Shown in pieces: positions 1 through 11,776 of a DNA stretch of 64,000 nt (its first letter is position 1; each line of letters opens with the position of its first letter). The position numbers were made by a program, and so were the translations under genes. The notes under the pieces were generated by a model. That model saw only the letters and a program-made list of their open reading frames with translations. It was not told the origin of the DNA and made no database searches. Source of the stretch: Nonomuraea muscovyensis (lineage in GTDB: Bacteria > Actinomycetota > Actinomycetes > Streptosporangiales > Streptosporangiaceae); assembly GCF_014207745.1 (NCBI RefSeq), contig NZ_JACHJB010000001.1:372001-436000 (forward strand), given 5' to 3'.

Positions 1-5
1 ATAGA

Positions 6-911
6 TCACTGACGGGCGCGGGGATGCGCGGCGGCGTACACCTCGCGGAGCCTGTCGACCGTCACCAGGGTGTAGACCTGGGTCGTCGTCACCGAGGCGT
101 GGCCGAGCAACTCCTGGACCACCCTGACGTCGGCGCCTCCGTCGAGGAGGTGGGTCGCGAAGGAATGGCGGAGAACGTGCGGGGATATCCCGTCGAGTCC
201 GGCTCGTTCGGCGGCGGCCTGGAGCACCTCCCAGGCGCCCTGCCGCGTCAGCCGGCCGCCCCGCGCGTTCAGGAACACCGCCGGCGTGCCGCGGCCGTGG
301 GCCAGCAGGCCGGGCCTGGCCCTGACCAGGTAGGCGTCGAGCGCGGCGCGGGCGTAGCGGCCGAGCGGCACGACGCGGGTCCGCCCGCCCTTGCCGCGCA
401 GGCGCACCTGGTCGTCCTCCAGGTCGTCCACGGCCAAGCCGACGGCCTCGGAGATGCGGGCGCCGGTGCCGTACAGGACCTCCAGCAGCGCGCGGTTGCG
501 CAGGGTCAGCGGGGCGCCCTCGGGACCGGAGGCGGCGATGAGCCGTTCGACCTCGTCGACGGCGATCGCCTTGGGCAGCCTGCGGAGCTGGCGCGGCGGC
601 CGCACCTCGTGGGCGGGGTCGTGGGCGGTGACGCCCTCGCGCAGCGCGAAGCGGTGCAGCCCGCGCACGGCCGAGACCGCCCGCGCGGCCGAGCTGGCCA
701 CGAGGGCGGGGTGCTCGCCGTCGCCCTCGCGCAGCGCCGCCAGGAAGTCGCGCACGTCGGCCTCGCCCACCTCGCCCAGCGTGGCGCGGCCACGCGAGCG
801 CAGGTGGTCGAGGTAGCGGCGCAGGTCACGACGGTAGGAGGCCAGCGTGTTGGCGGCCAGCCCCCGCTCCACCGCCAGATGGGCGAGGTAGCTGGACAGC
901 ACCGGCTCCAC
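6..911 (-). CDS. xerD: Tyrosine site-specific recombinase XerD
   Basis: 301 residues, GTG start. An N-terminal core-binding (SAM-like) domain covers about residues 3-95 and the catalytic domain about 115-290. The tyrosine-recombinase residues are readable: R152 in [10 protein letters not shown]174 in the beta-hairpin, H246 and R249 in HVLRHS, H271 in LGHAS and Y280. XerD acts with XerC at dif to resolve chromosome dimers. It lies downstream of pyrG and a nudix gene on the same strand, a conserved actinobacterial arrangement, so I read it as the housekeeping enzyme rather than a phage integrase. The gap to the nudix gene is only 15 bp, suggesting one operon. Confidence 0.95.
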   Translation of the reverse strand: MEPVLSSYLAHLAVERGLAANTLASYRRDLRRYLDHLRSRGRATLGEVGEADVRDFLAALREGDGEHPALVASSAARAVSAVRGLHRFALREGVTAHDPAHEVRPPRQLRRLPKAIAVDEVERLIAASGPEGAPLTLRNRALLEVLYGTGARISEAVGLAVDDLEDDQVRLRGKGGRTRVVPLGRYARAALDAYLVRARPGLLAHGRGTPAVFLNARGGRLTRQGAWEVLQAAAERAGLDGISPHVLRHSFATHLLDGGADVRVVQELLGHASVTTTQVYTLVTVDRLREVYAAAHPRARQ

Positions 912-926
912 GAGTGGGTCCTTCCG

Positions 927-3298
<2,372 letters not shown>

Positions 3299-3363
3299 TC
3301 AGGATATCAAACAACGTCCCCGACATGCCGGAACGGTATGACCTAGCGGTAACTTTGGGCGCT

Positions 3364-4029
3364 ATGTCAGTCGTACGGCGGGTCATGGGCACGCTGATTC
3401 ACCGAGCCTACGCGGCGATCCGCGAAGCCGGCGCCATCACTGCGGGCAGTCCCGCGGGGCACCGGTTCCGCCGGATCGGCGACGGGGTCAAGATCGCCTT
3501 CCCGCCGGGGGCGATCTTCGGCGAGCGGTGGATCGAGATCGGCGACCACACGCTCATCGGCGAGCGGGTGTCGATCTCCTGCGGCATGATGCCCGGCCCC
3601 GACCTCGGACCCGACGCGATCCTGCGCATCGGCGGCGGCTGCTCCATCGGCCGCGGCTCGCACATCGTGGCCCACCAGTCGATCGAGATCGGCGACGACG
3701 TCTTCACCGGGCCGTACGTCTACATCACCGACCAGAACCACGTCTACGACGACCCAGACGTGCCGATCGGCAGGCAGTGGCCGCGCAACGCCCCCGTCTC
3801 GATCGGCGCCGGCTCGTGGCTGGGCGCGGGCGCCATCGTCCTGCCGGGCACGCGGCTCGGGCGGCAGTGCGTGGTGGCGGGCGGCGCGGTGGTGCGCGGG
3901 GAGTTCCCCGACCACAGCGTGGTGGCGGGTGTGCCGGCCAAGGTGGTGCGCAGCTACGACCCGGCGCTGGGCTGGAACGCGCCGACCGGCCACCCGCTGA
4001 CATCGGACCGGCGGGCCACCGCGTCCTGA
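3364..4029 (+). CDS. Left-handed beta-helix acyltransferase
   Basis: 221 residues from ATG at 3364, chosen because the open frame upstream runs into the divergent pyrG gene. Repeated hexapeptide-type turns (IGDHTLIGERVSI, IGGGCSIGRGSHI, IGDDVFTGPYVYI, IGAGSWLGAGAIVLPG) define a left-handed beta-helix like maltose/galactoside O-acetyltransferases and WbbJ-type sugar acetyltransferases. The TDQNHVYDD segment places a His where these enzymes have the catalytic one. Substrate unknown. No operon partner; a region of CCTGA-containing repeats follows it. Confidence 0.8.
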   Translation: MSVVRRVMGTLIHRAYAAIREAGAITAGSPAGHRFRRIGDGVKIAFPPGAIFGERWIEIGDHTLIGERVSISCGMMPGPDLGPDAILRIGGGCSIGRGSHIVAHQSIEIGDDVFTGPYVYITDQNHVYDDPDVPIGRQWPRNAPVSIGAGSWLGAGAIVLPGTRLGRQCVVAGGAVVRGEFPDHSVVAGVPAKVVRSYDPALGWNAPTGHPLTSDRRATAS

Positions 4030-4130
4030 CCCGCGCCCGACCACCGCGCCCGGCCGCCACGCCCTGACCACCGCGTCCTCATCACCAGGTCCTGACCGCC
4101 GCACCCTGATCCCCGCGCCCTGATCGCCGA
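4020..4130. repeat. Degenerate CCTGA-type tandem repeats
   Basis: After the acyltransferase stop, a C-rich stretch repeats variants of GCCCTGACCACCGCGTCC roughly every 15-20 bases, five or so times, with drift. No gene is supported here. It is one of several unrelated minisatellite-like arrays in intergenic spacers of this window. Confidence 0.55.
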
Positions 4131-4149
4131 CTGATGGGTCCGCGAGGCT

Positions 4150-4170
4150 GGACCGAACGATATTCGGACC
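4150..4170. promoter_or_regulatory. Inverted repeat upstream of NMO-like gene
   Basis: GGaCCGAA-cgata-TTCGGaCC: two 8-base arms with one mismatched pair around a 5-base centre, ending 14 bases before the ATG at 4185. The size and place suit a dimeric repressor (TetR or MarR type), but no regulator gene is adjacent, so the role is inferred. Confidence 0.35.
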
Positions 4171-4184
4171 GTTAGCGTCAGGTC

Positions 4185-5360
4185 ATGCGGACCGCTATCT
4201 GCGAGCGCCTGGGCATCGAGTTCCCGCTGTTCGCCTTCAGCCACTGCCGTGATGTGGTGGCCGCGGTGACGAACGCGGGCGGCTTCGGGGTGCTCGGCGC
4301 CATCGCGTACTCGCCCGAGCAGCTCGACACCGAGCTCACCTGGATCGACGAGCGGGTGGGCGGCCGGCCGTACGGCGTCGACGTGCTCGTACCCAGCAAG
4401 ATCGACGCTTCGGCGCTGGACGTGGACGCCCGCCTGGCCGACGCCATCCCCGAACGGCACCGCGACTTCGTCGCGCACCTGTTCTCCAAGTACGGCCTGA
4501 CCGCCCCGCCCTCGGGTGTGTCACTCGGCCCCGTGGCGGGCCCTGCCGCGCGCTCCGCCGCCTCCCCGGCCGCCGGGTCGGCGGACGAGGTGGGGCGGCG
4601 GGTCACCGCGGCGGGCGCGACCGGCCTGATCGACGTGGCGCTGAAGCACCCCATCGGGCTGATCGCCAGCGCGCTGGGTCCGCCACCGGCCGAGATGGTG
4701 GCCCAGGCACGCGAGGCGGGCGTCCCGGTCGCGGCGCTGGTCGGCACCGTCGAGCACGCGCGCAGGCAGGTCGCGGCGGGCGCCGACCTCATCGTGGCCC
4801 AGGGCACCGAGGCGGGCGGCCACACCGGCGACATCTCCACGATGGTGCTGGTCCCGCAGGTGGTGGACGCCGTCGCTCCGGTCCCGGTGCTGGCCGCCGG
4901 CGGCATCGCGTCCGGGCGGCAGATGGCGGCGGCGCTCGCGCTCGGCGCGGAGGGCGTGTGGTGCGGGTCGGTCTGGCTGACCACCGAGGAGGCCGAGACG
5001 GCGCCCGCGGTGAAGCGCAAGATGCTCGCCGCCTCCTCGCTCGACACGGTCAGGTCGCGTTCCCGTACCGGCAAGCCGGCCCGCCAGCTCAGGTCGGCCT
5101 GGACCGAGGAGTGGGACGCCGCGCAGGAGAGCCCCGGCCCGCTGGGCATGCCGCTGCAACTGCTGATGGCCGAGGAGGCGATGGCCCGCATCGGCGCCGC
5201 CGCCGAACGCGGCGAGCCGGGGGCCGTGGAGCTGGCCAACTACTTCGTCGGCCAGGTCGTGGGCCAGCTCGACCAGGTGAGGCCGGCCCGTGAGGTGGTC
5301 TACGAGATGGTCAGCGAGTTCGCCGACGCCGTGGAACGCCTGCACCGCCTGTCCGGGTGA
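4185..5360 (+). CDS. Nitronate monooxygenase-like flavoprotein
   Basis: 391 residues. TIM-barrel of the 2-nitropropane dioxygenase/nitronate monooxygenase family: AGGFGVLGA near residue 32, a phosphate-binding AGGIASG motif, and the key His in GTEAGGHTGD (H213). These enzymes oxidise alkyl nitronates with FMN and O2. The central segment has an Ala/Ser/Pro-rich stretch at about 117-132 not expected in the barrel. The start is ATG with a weak AGG just upstream, preceded by a palindrome at 4150-4170. It stands alone on the plus strand; physiological substrate not deducible. Confidence 0.85.
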   Translation: MRTAICERLGIEFPLFAFSHCRDVVAAVTNAGGFGVLGAIAYSPEQLDTELTWIDERVGGRPYGVDVLVPSKIDASALDVDARLADAIPERHRDFVAHLFSKYGLTAPPSGVSLGPVAGPAARSAASPAAGSADEVGRRVTAAGATGLIDVALKHPIGLIASALGPPPAEMVAQAREAGVPVAALVGTVEHARRQVAAGADLIVAQGTEAGGHTGDISTMVLVPQVVDAVAPVPVLAAGGIASGRQMAAALALGAEGVWCGSVWLTTEEAETAPAVKRKMLAASSLDTVRSRSRTGKPARQLRSAWTEEWDAAQESPGPLGMPLQLLMAEEAMARIGAAAERGEPGAVELANYFVGQVVGQLDQVRPAREVVYEMVSEFADAVERLHRLSG

Positions 5361-5409
5361 CGTTCCCGCGGCCCGCTCGCGCTCCGGGGCGGGCGGGCAG
5401 ACTGGAGTC

Positions 5410-6033
5410 ATGCTCGCTGCGCTGACGGGGCTCGGGTTGTCGACGGCCGCCGGACTGAACGCCTACATCCCGCTGCTCGTCGTGGGCGTGCTCGCCAACC
5501 TCACGGACGCGGTCAGGCTGCCCGACGGCTACGGCTGGCTGTCCAACTGGGGCGTGCTCGCCGTGATCGCCGTGCTGCTGGCCGCCGAGATGGTGCTCGA
5601 CAAGGTGCCGGCCGTCGACTCGGTCAACGACGCCATCCAGACGGTGGTACGCCCCGCGTCCGGCGGCGTGGTGTTCAGCGCCACGAGCGCCGCCGCCGAG
5701 CTGGACCGGTCGACGTGGATGACCGAGCACCCGTGGGCGGGCTGGCTGCTGGGCATCGTCCTGGCGCTGGCCGTACACGCACTCAAGGCGGTGTCCCGTC
5801 CGGCGATCAACGCGGGCACGGCCGGCGTGGGCGCGCCGGTGGCGAGCACCGTGGAGGACGCCGGGTCGCTGGGCATGAGCCTGGTGGCGGTGTTCGCGCC
5901 GCTGCTGGTGGTCGTGGCGCTGGTTCCGCTGGTGTTGTTCGGGTGGTGGGCGGTCAGGAAGGCCCGCCGCATCCGCGCCCGCCGCAGGCAACGCGCCGCG
6001 CCCCCGCCCTCGGGCCACCCCGCCGAGCGCTGA
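5410..6033 (+). CDS. DUF4126 family membrane protein
   Basis: 207 residues from ATG at 5410 (AGACTGGAG upstream). It has Gly/Ala-rich hydrophobic segments at about 3-30, 42-60, 112-130 and 155-185, then a basic C-terminal tail. The N-terminal LGLSTAAGLNAYIPLLVVG and internal DKVPAVDS-x-D motifs match what I recall of DUF4126 proteins, a family of unknown function common in actinobacteria. It follows the nitronate monooxygenase-like gene by 50 bases on the same strand. Confidence 0.75.
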   Translation: MLAALTGLGLSTAAGLNAYIPLLVVGVLANLTDAVRLPDGYGWLSNWGVLAVIAVLLAAEMVLDKVPAVDSVNDAIQTVVRPASGGVVFSATSAAAELDRSTWMTEHPWAGWLLGIVLALAVHALKAVSRPAINAGTAGVGAPVASTVEDAGSLGMSLVAVFAPLLVVVALVPLVLFGWWAVRKARRIRARRRQRAAPPPSGHPAER

Positions 6034-6085
6034 TCGCTCCCATCCAAGGGCTCGGCGGGTGGGGCCGTCGGCGGCACCGCCGCGA

Positions 6086-6353
6086 TCAGCCGGGAAGGTC
6101 AGTACGGTCGACGGCGCGCGGGTAGGCGCAGGGGCACAGCGCCTCGGACTTCCTCCCGACGTACACCCACAGGCCGCGAGCGGTCTTCTTCTTGCCGCCG
6201 CTCGTTGTAGCAGGTCGCGACGGCACGGACGGATCCGCTGCCACGCGTGCAGTCCGCCCAGGTCAGGTACGGCTTGACACCCTTGGGGACATAACCGGCA
6301 CATCGTCCGCACGCCGGTATCCCGGCCACAACCCGCCGGAAGCACCGGCTCAT
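6086..6353 (-). pseudogene. Frameshifted small secreted Cys-rich protein (remnant)
   Basis: Read leftward, one frame gives GYVPKGVKPYLTWADC then VRAVATC, after which the sensible continuation moves to another frame: TSGGKKKTARGLWVYVGRKS, then CPCAYPRAVD, ending at a TGA at 6086-6088. Joined, the layout W-x2-C, VRA-x2-C, G-x-WV, a late Cys pair and a closing AV resembles small actinobacterial exported proteins. No intact signal peptide or single open frame remains. The rest of the 6034-6610 spacer holds nothing else I can support. Confidence 0.45.
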
Positions 6354-6610
6354 CCGGGGGGCTGACGGAGTCTCCCTCTCCGGGCTGACGCGCTCACGAC
6401 GAGCCCGTCCATACCATCGGCGGGCGCGGCCGATGTCCGACGCCGGCGGCGTAGGCCGCGTGTGGGCGCTCCACGGCCCCCGCCCAGACGCCCACACGCC
6501 CTACGTCCCGCCGGCTGCCTCCCGCCGTTCCGTGGCCGCATGCATTGGCGTAGCAAGGTCCACCGGCGCATCGGGCGCACTATCCTCTAGGGCAGTGACC
6601 CGATCAGGAG

Positions 6611-7216
6611 GTGGACGCGATCAGCGAGTTGCTTCTCATCGTGCTGGTGGTTCTGGCGTTCCTCCTGCTGCTGACCGGGGTGGGCGTCTACTTCCTGGTC
6701 AAGGTGGGCAGGAAGGCGGCGACCAAGGCCAAGCAGGCGACGACCCGGCTGACCACCCACGTCAACGCCATGGGCACCGGCGACGCGGCCGAGGTCGAAC
6801 GGCTCCGGCTCGACCTGCGGCGCGAGGTGTCGCTGACCCGCCAGGCCGTCGAGCAGGCGCAGCAGCAGGGTTGGGGCCTGGGCGACCTGCCCCACCTGCT
6901 GGCCGACCTGACCCGCCAGGCCGACGTGCACGACGCGCAGCTCGGCATGTACGCCCAGCAGCGCCGCGTGTCGCCGTACGTCGACCACGCCACCCTGGGC
7001 AAGCTCCGGGAGCACCAGGCGAAGCTGACGGCGATGTGCGCCCGCCTGCGCGCCGACCTGCTCGGCCACCAGGTGCACCACGCCGGCTCGGGCATCGACG
7101 ACCTGCACGCCCGCACCGACCTGGAGCTGGAGGCCCGCCGGAGCACGCCCGACCCGCTGGACGAGATCGACGAGCTCTACCGCAAGACCATGGAAGAGCG
7201 CAGAGACCGCCCCTGA
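6611..7216 (+). CDS. Single-TM coiled-coil protein, unknown function
   Basis: 201 residues. One N-terminal membrane segment (about residues 5-30) is followed by a charged, mostly helical cytoplasmic region with Gln-rich and heptad-like stretches (ERLRLDLRREVSLTRQAVEQ). I do not recognise the family. The start is uncertain: GTG at 6611 directly abuts the AGGAG, while a complete AGGAGG lies 8 bases before an in-frame ATC at 6620, and TTG at 6629 is also in frame. A TATCCT at 6581 could be a -10 element. It precedes the Uma2 gene by 58 bases on the same strand. Confidence 0.65.
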   Translation: MDAISELLLIVLVVLAFLLLLTGVGVYFLVKVGRKAATKAKQATTRLTTHVNAMGTGDAAEVERLRLDLRREVSLTRQAVEQAQQQGWGLGDLPHLLADLTRQADVHDAQLGMYAQQRRVSPYVDHATLGKLREHQAKLTAMCARLRADLLGHQVHHAGSGIDDLHARTDLELEARRSTPDPLDEIDELYRKTMEERRDRP

Positions 7217-7274
7217 CGACTACGGCACGTGACATGATCGGTCCACGGCGTGATATCGCCGAGGAGGCATAGCG

Positions 7275-7847
7275 ATGAGCACAGCCCTTCCGGAGTGGTT
7301 CTACCCCGGCCCTGAGGGTGGGTGGACCGCCGACATGCTCGACCACCTCCCCCCCGACGCGCCCCCGCACGTCGAGCTGATCGATGGGTCACTCGTCATG
7401 ATGTCACCGCAAACCGCATTCCACATGCTCACGCTTCGGCTGCTCGAGCAGTCCCTCAAGCCACCTCATGAGCTTGTCGTCGCCCGTGAGATGGCCATAA
7501 CTCTTGGCATGCGCCAGCGCCCCGAGCCCGACATCCTGCTGGTGAAGCGCTCAGCGCTGGAGTCGCAGGTGACGACGTTCAACCCACAAGACGTCCATCT
7601 GGTCGTCGAGGTCGTATCTGAGGAGTCGGTGGATCTGGACCGCACCACCAAACCGATCAAATACTCCGACGCGGGCATTCGGCATTTCTGGCGAGTGGAG
7701 CAGGAGGACGGACACCCCGTGGCCTACACGTTCGAGCTGGAACCGGCCGTACGCGCATACGTACCCACCGGCATCCACCGCAAGCGACTGGTCACGAACA
7801 TCGGCTTCGATGTGGACCTCGACCTCGACCTCGACCGCGTCATCTGA
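7275..7847 (+). CDS. Uma2 family (DUF820) putative nuclease-fold protein
   Basis: 190 residues, ATG preceded by GAGGAGG. The PD-(D/E)XK-like core is readable: HVELIDGSLVMMSP early, EPDILLV in the middle, and VVEVVSEESVDLDRTTKPIKY with the E-x-K layout, then GIRHFW. Uma2 proteins are abundant in cyanobacteria and actinobacteria; the nuclease activity is inferred from fold and function is unproved. The C-terminus ends in a DLDLDLD repeat. Its stop codon touches the convergent zinc-ribbon gene with no spacer. Confidence 0.85.
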   Translation: MSTALPEWFYPGPEGGWTADMLDHLPPDAPPHVELIDGSLVMMSPQTAFHMLTLRLLEQSLKPPHELVVAREMAITLGMRQRPEPDILLVKRSALESQVTTFNPQDVHLVVEVVSEESVDLDRTTKPIKYSDAGIRHFWRVEQEDGHPVAYTFELEPAVRAYVPTGIHRKRLVTNIGFDVDLDLDLDRVI

Positions 7848-8408
7848 TCAGCCGCCTCCCCACTCCTCGTAGACCCTGGCGGCGATCGCCTCGATGTCGG
7901 CCCCCTTGTTCGCCATCGCGCGGGTGGCCTGCGCCTGCGCCGTGGTCGGCGTCACGCCCTCCAGCAACACCGGCAGCGCCATCGCGCGCAGCAGCACCTC
8001 GGTCGGCGAGATGCCCGACGGCCGCCGCACCACCGACACGTTGACCCGCAACGCGTGCTCGTTGTACGGGTGCACTCCCGGCCGGGGCGTCTCGACGGCC
8101 GCGTACCGGAAGCCGTTGGCCAGGTCGCAGGGCCCGCACCCCGCGGGCCCGCGGCTCAGCCGCTCCCCGCACTCGTCACAGGCCAGCCGGTCGTAGGCGG
8201 CGTCCACGACCCGCCAGTCGTGCCGGTCGGGCTCGTCGACGACCATCTCCGCGATGGCGACCTCGTCATCCGGCCGCACCGTGCCGAACTCCCGCGCCAG
8301 GAACGCCCGCCATCCGTCCTCCACGATGCCGTCCACCATCCGGGCGCACCGAGGACAACCGGGAGCGCCGGCCGGCTCCCGATGGGAGCATTCGTCACAT
8401 CTCCGCAT
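7848..8408 (-). CDS. Zinc-ribbon protein of unknown function
   Basis: 186 residues from ATG at 8408 (a GTG ten codons upstream at 8438 is possible; neither has a clear ribosome site). The N-terminus has CDEC-x9-CPRC and a second CDEC-x9-CGPC follows in the middle, so two metal-binding ribbons are likely. Between them is EVAIAEMVVDEPDRHDWR; the C-terminus is helical. I do not recognise the family. Convergent with Uma2. Confidence 0.65.
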   Translation of the reverse strand: MRRCDECSHREPAGAPGCPRCARMVDGIVEDGWRAFLAREFGTVRPDDEVAIAEMVVDEPDRHDWRVVDAAYDRLACDECGERLSRGPAGCGPCDLANGFRYAAVETPRPGVHPYNEHALRVNVSVVRRPSGISPTEVLLRAMALPVLLEGVTPTTAQAQATRAMANKGADIEAIAARVYEEWGGG

Positions 8409-8651
8409 ACGGGCACCGTACGCGGCGGCTGGCGGCACTTCACGCGATTATCCGCCACCCCCGACCTACCTCTGTGACGGCTTGCGCCGGTCCGCCACCT
8501 GGCATCGGGAAACCGCCGCAAGCCCGCATCCGGCGGCCGGCCAGCGCAGACGGTGCTCTCTCAACCCGCCCAGGCGAACCCGGCGTCCGGAGCGCCGTCC
8601 CACGCGGTCGTCGTGCTCCACACGCGATGGTGAGTAGGCGCAGTCGGCACT

Positions 8652-8721
8652 CCGGCTCACGGAGGAGCGGCGTCACAGACGGCGCTCCGGCTCAGCGAGG
8701 AGCGGCATCACAGACGGCGCT
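8652..8721. repeat. 35-bp tandem duplication covering a gene end
   Basis: Two 35-base copies, 8652-8686 and 8687-8721, differ at only three positions; a third, more diverged copy lies just upstream (about 8632-8651). The right-hand copy contains the stop codon of the kinase-fold gene (8708-8710), so the gene's 3' end has been duplicated. The rest of 8439-8651 shows no gene. Confidence 0.85.
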
Positions 8722-9442
8722 CCAGCTCACTGCGGTGGTGGGCGACCCAGGCGTACGCGGCTCGCAACGACCCGGGCACGCCCGCGTGCAGCAGCCGGCG
8801 CATCGCGGGGTCTCCCGCCGCCGCGCCCGCCTCGATCCCGTGCCGGCAGCGGTCCTGCCACCACAGGATCGTCTCGACGAGGCCGTCACGGCCGGTCAGC
8901 CCGTAGGCATCGCAGATCAACCGCAGCGAACGACCGGTATCGGCGAGGTCCGTCACCGAGGGGCCCAGGTCGAGGTACTGCCAGCACACGTGGGCGACAT
9001 CCTGGATGCGGGAGCCCGGCGCGGCCAGATCCCAATCGATGAACGCGACCGGCAGCAGGCCGTCGTCCGGGCCCCGGTACACCGTGTTCTTCGGGGACAG
9101 GTCGTTGTGGCAGACGACCTCCTCCGCACCGGCGAGGGCCGTGCCCGCCGTCAGGTCGTGAAACTCGCGGACCAGCTCCGCGACGCGGGCCAGGGCCCGG
9201 CGCGAGGTCACGCCGGGTGTCCGGCACTCCTGCCAGGGGACGTGGCCGGGGATGTGGCTCAGTATCTCGCGGTCGCGCTCGTCCACACCGAGGAACCGGG
9301 GAGCTGCGGGCCAGCCTCGTTGTCGCAGGAGTTTCAGCAGCTCGTGAACGAAACGGCTGCGGGAACGCAACGGCCGGCGCACGGTGTCACCGACCCTGAC
9401 GACCTCGTTGATCCAGCCTCCGGGTAGGCGAATCTCCTCCAC
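8708..9442 (-). CDS. Aminoglycoside phosphotransferase-like kinase-fold protein
   Basis: 244 residues, GTG start with AGAGG upstream. The catalytic loop VCHNDLSPKN and the metal-binding FIDWDLAAPG are typical of the APH/choline kinase superfamily; the N-lobe is short. Substrate could be an antibiotic, a sugar or a small metabolite; nothing nearby settles it. The 3' end lies in a 35-bp tandem duplication, and a 32-bp repeat pair lies upstream between it and uvrB. Confidence 0.8.
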   Translation of the reverse strand: MEEIRLPGGWINEVVRVGDTVRRPLRSRSRFVHELLKLLRQRGWPAAPRFLGVDERDREILSHIPGHVPWQECRTPGVTSRRALARVAELVREFHDLTAGTALAGAEEVVCHNDLSPKNTVYRGPDDGLLPVAFIDWDLAAPGSRIQDVAHVCWQYLDLGPSVTDLADTGRSLRLICDAYGLTGRDGLVETILWWQDRCRHGIEAGAAAGDPAMRRLLHAGVPGSLRAAYAWVAHHRSELERRL

Positions 9443-9530
9443 GCACCGCCTCTTTCGCGCTCGACGACGTGATCCACGCCGCCTACGGCTGCAGCCGAGC
9501 AGCTCCCCACGGGTGCCCGGCCGGAGACCT

Positions 9531-9594
9531 CCCGGGTCGGCCGGTCCGGTGTCGAATGCCGCCCGGGTCGGCCGGTCCGGTGTGTCGAGTGCCG
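9531..9594. repeat. Two-copy tandem repeat between kinase and uvrB
   Basis: CCCGGGTCGGCCGGTCCGGT starts at 9531 and again at 9562, each copy followed by a TCGAxTGCCG tail (31 and 33 bases per unit). No gene is visible in 9443-9632. Confidence 0.75.
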
Positions 9595-9632
9595 CCCGTA
9601 CGGACGTTTTCCGGCGGGGGCTGGGTGCGCCT

Positions 9633-11741
9633 CTACCTGACCCCTGCCTCCTTCATGTCGCGCAGCTCGCGCTTGAGCTCCTTGATCTCGTCGCGCAGCC
9701 GGGCCGCCACCTCGAACTGCAGGTCGGCCGCCGCCTGGTGCATCTGCTCCGTCAGCGACTCGATCAGCGACTCCATCTGGGCGCGCGGCATCTCGCCCGC
9801 GATGGCCTTGGCGTGCTGGCCCGCCTGCTTGGCGGCGAAGCCGGGCACCGGCGCCTTGCCGCGGGACTGCTGGCGGCCGCCGCCGAGGAGCTTGTCGGTG
9901 TCGGCGTCCTCGCGCTGCAACGAGTCGAGGATGTCGGCGATCTTCTTGCGCAGCGGCTGCGGGTCGATGCCGTTGGCCTCGTTGTAGGCGATCTGCTTGG
10001 CGCGGCGCCGGTTGGTCTCGTCGATGGCCCGCTCCATCGACGGGGTGACCTTGTCGGCGTACATGTGGACCTGGCCCGAGACGTTTCGGGCGGCGCGGCC
10101 GATCGTCTGGATGAGGGAGGTCTCGGAGCGGAGGAAGCCCTCCTTGTCGGCGTCGAGGATGGCCACCAGCGACACCTCGGGCAGGTCGAGGCCCTCGCGC
10201 AGGAGGTTGATGCCGACGAGCACGTCGAACTCGCCGACGCGCAGCTCGCGCAGCAGCTCGATGCGGCGCAGCGTGTCGACCTCGCTGTGCAGGTAGCGAA
10301 CCCGGATGCCGAGCTCCAGGAGGTAGTCGGTCAGGTCCTCGGACATCTTCTTGGTCAGCGTGGTGACCAGGACCCGCTCGTCGCGCTCGGCGCGCTCACG
10401 GATCTCGTGGACCAGGTCGTCGATCTGGCCCTTGGTCGGCTTGACGACGATCTCGGGGTCGACCAGACCGGTCGGGCGGATGACCTGCTCGACCACATCG
10501 CCCTTGACCCGGCCCAGCTCGTAGGGGCCGGGCGTGGCCGACAGGTAGACGGTCTGGCCGATGCGCTCCAGGAACTCCTCCCACTTCAGCGGCCGGTTGT
10601 CGAGCGCCGAGGGAAGGCGGAAGCCGTGGTCGACCAGGGTGCGCTTGCGGGAGGCGTCGCCTTCGTACATGGCGCCGATCTGCGGCACGGTCTGGTGGGA
10701 CTCGTCGAGGACCAGCAGGAAGTCCTCCGGGAAGTAGTCGAGCAGCGTGTTGGGCGCGCTGCCCGGCTCGCGACCGTCCATGTGGCGCGAGTAGTTCTCG
10801 ATGCCGGAGCAGGTGCCGATCTGGCGCATCATCTCGATGTCGTAGGTGGTGCGCATGCGCAGCCGCTGGGCCTCCAGCAGCTTGCCCTGGCGCTCCAGCT
10901 CCTCCAGCCTCCCGGCCAGCTCCGCCTCGATGCCGCCCACGGCCGCCGCCATCCGCTCCTCGCCCGCCACGTAGTGGGAGGCGGGGAAGATGTAGAGCTC
11001 CTCGTCCTCGGTGATGACCTCACCGGTGAGCGGGTGCATGGTCGAGAGCTTCTCGATCTCGTCGCCGAACATCTCGATGCGCACGGCGAGCTCTTCGTAC
11101 TTGGGGATGATCTCGATCGTGTCGCCGCGGACCCGGAACGTGCCCCGCGTGAAGGCGAGGTCGTTGCGCGCGTACTGCATGTCGACGAGGCGGCGCAGCA
11201 ACTGGTCGCGGTCGACATCCATGCCGACGCGGAGCCTGGCCATGCGGTCGACGTATTCCTGCGGCGTGCCCAGGCCGTAGATGCACGACACCGACGCGAC
11301 CACGATCGTGTCGCGGCGGGTGAGCAGCGAGTTGGTGGCCGAATGGCGCAGCCGCTCGACCTCGTCGTTGATCGAGGAGTCCTTCTCGATGTAGGTGTCG
11401 CTCTGCGGGACGTAGGCCTCGGGCTGGTAGTAGTCGTAGTAGGAGACGAAGTATTCGACCGCGTTGTTGGGCAGCATCTCGCGCAGCTCGTTGGCGAACT
11501 GGGCGGCGAGCGTCTTGTTGGGCTGCATGACCAGGGCGGGCCGTTGCAGCCGCTCGATGAGCCAGGCGATGGTGGCGGTCTTGCCGGTGCCGGTGGCGCC
11601 CAGCAGCACGCTGTCCTTGGCCCCGGCCTTGACGCGGCGCTCCAGCTCGGCGATGGCCGTCGGCTGGTCGCCGGAGGGAGTCATCTCGGTGACGACCTCG
11701 AAGGGCGCCACCTTCCGCTGCAAATCAGTGACCGGTCGCAT
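9633..11741 (-). CDS. uvrB: Excinuclease ABC subunit B
   Basis: 702 residues from ATG at 11741; the frame stays open upstream, but the protein begins [10 protein letters not shown] as expected. Walker A GATGTGKT at 48-55; the beta-hairpin is [16 protein letters not shown]; helicase motif II DESH, motif [14 protein letters not shown] and motif [11 protein letters not shown] follow; the C-terminal UVR domain ([20 protein letters not shown]) contacts UvrC. It loads damaged DNA with UvrA and hands it to UvrC. No SOS box was evident in the short upstream stretch. It stands alone, downstream of decayed DNA at 11.78-12.6 kb. Confidence 0.97.
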   Translation of the reverse strand: MRPVTDLQRKVAPFEVVTEMTPSGDQPTAIAELERRVKAGAKDSVLLGATGTGKTATIAWLIERLQRPALVMQPNKTLAAQFANELREMLPNNAVEYFVSYYDYYQPEAYVPQSDTYIEKDSSINDEVERLRHSATNSLLTRRDTIVVASVSCIYGLGTPQEYVDRMARLRVGMDVDRDQLLRRLVDMQYARNDLAFTRGTFRVRGDTIEIIPKYEELAVRIEMFGDEIEKLSTMHPLTGEVITEDEELYIFPASHYVAGEERMAAAVGGIEAELAGRLEELERQGKLLEAQRLRMRTTYDIEMMRQIGTCSGIENYSRHMDGREPGSAPNTLLDYFPEDFLLVLDESHQTVPQIGAMYEGDASRKRTLVDHGFRLPSALDNRPLKWEEFLERIGQTVYLSATPGPYELGRVKGDVVEQVIRPTGLVDPEIVVKPTKGQIDDLVHEIRERAERDERVLVTTLTKKMSEDLTDYLLELGIRVRYLHSEVDTLRRIELLRELRVGEFDVLVGINLLREGLDLPEVSLVAILDADKEGFLRSETSLIQTIGRAARNVSGQVHMYADKVTPSMERAIDETNRRRAKQIAYNEANGIDPQPLRKKIADILDSLQREDADTDKLLGGGRQQSRGKAPVPGFAAKQAGQHAKAIAGEMPRAQMESLIESLTEQMHQAAADLQFEVAARLRDEIKELKRELRDMKEAGVR

Positions 11742-11776
11742 GCTGCCACTGTAGGCCGCGTCACCGACAGAAAGCG

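Noticed and set aside
6..911. XerD as a phage or island integrase
   Set aside because: It is in the conserved pyrG-nudix-xerD order, no att repeats or phage genes are nearby, and the length fits XerD.
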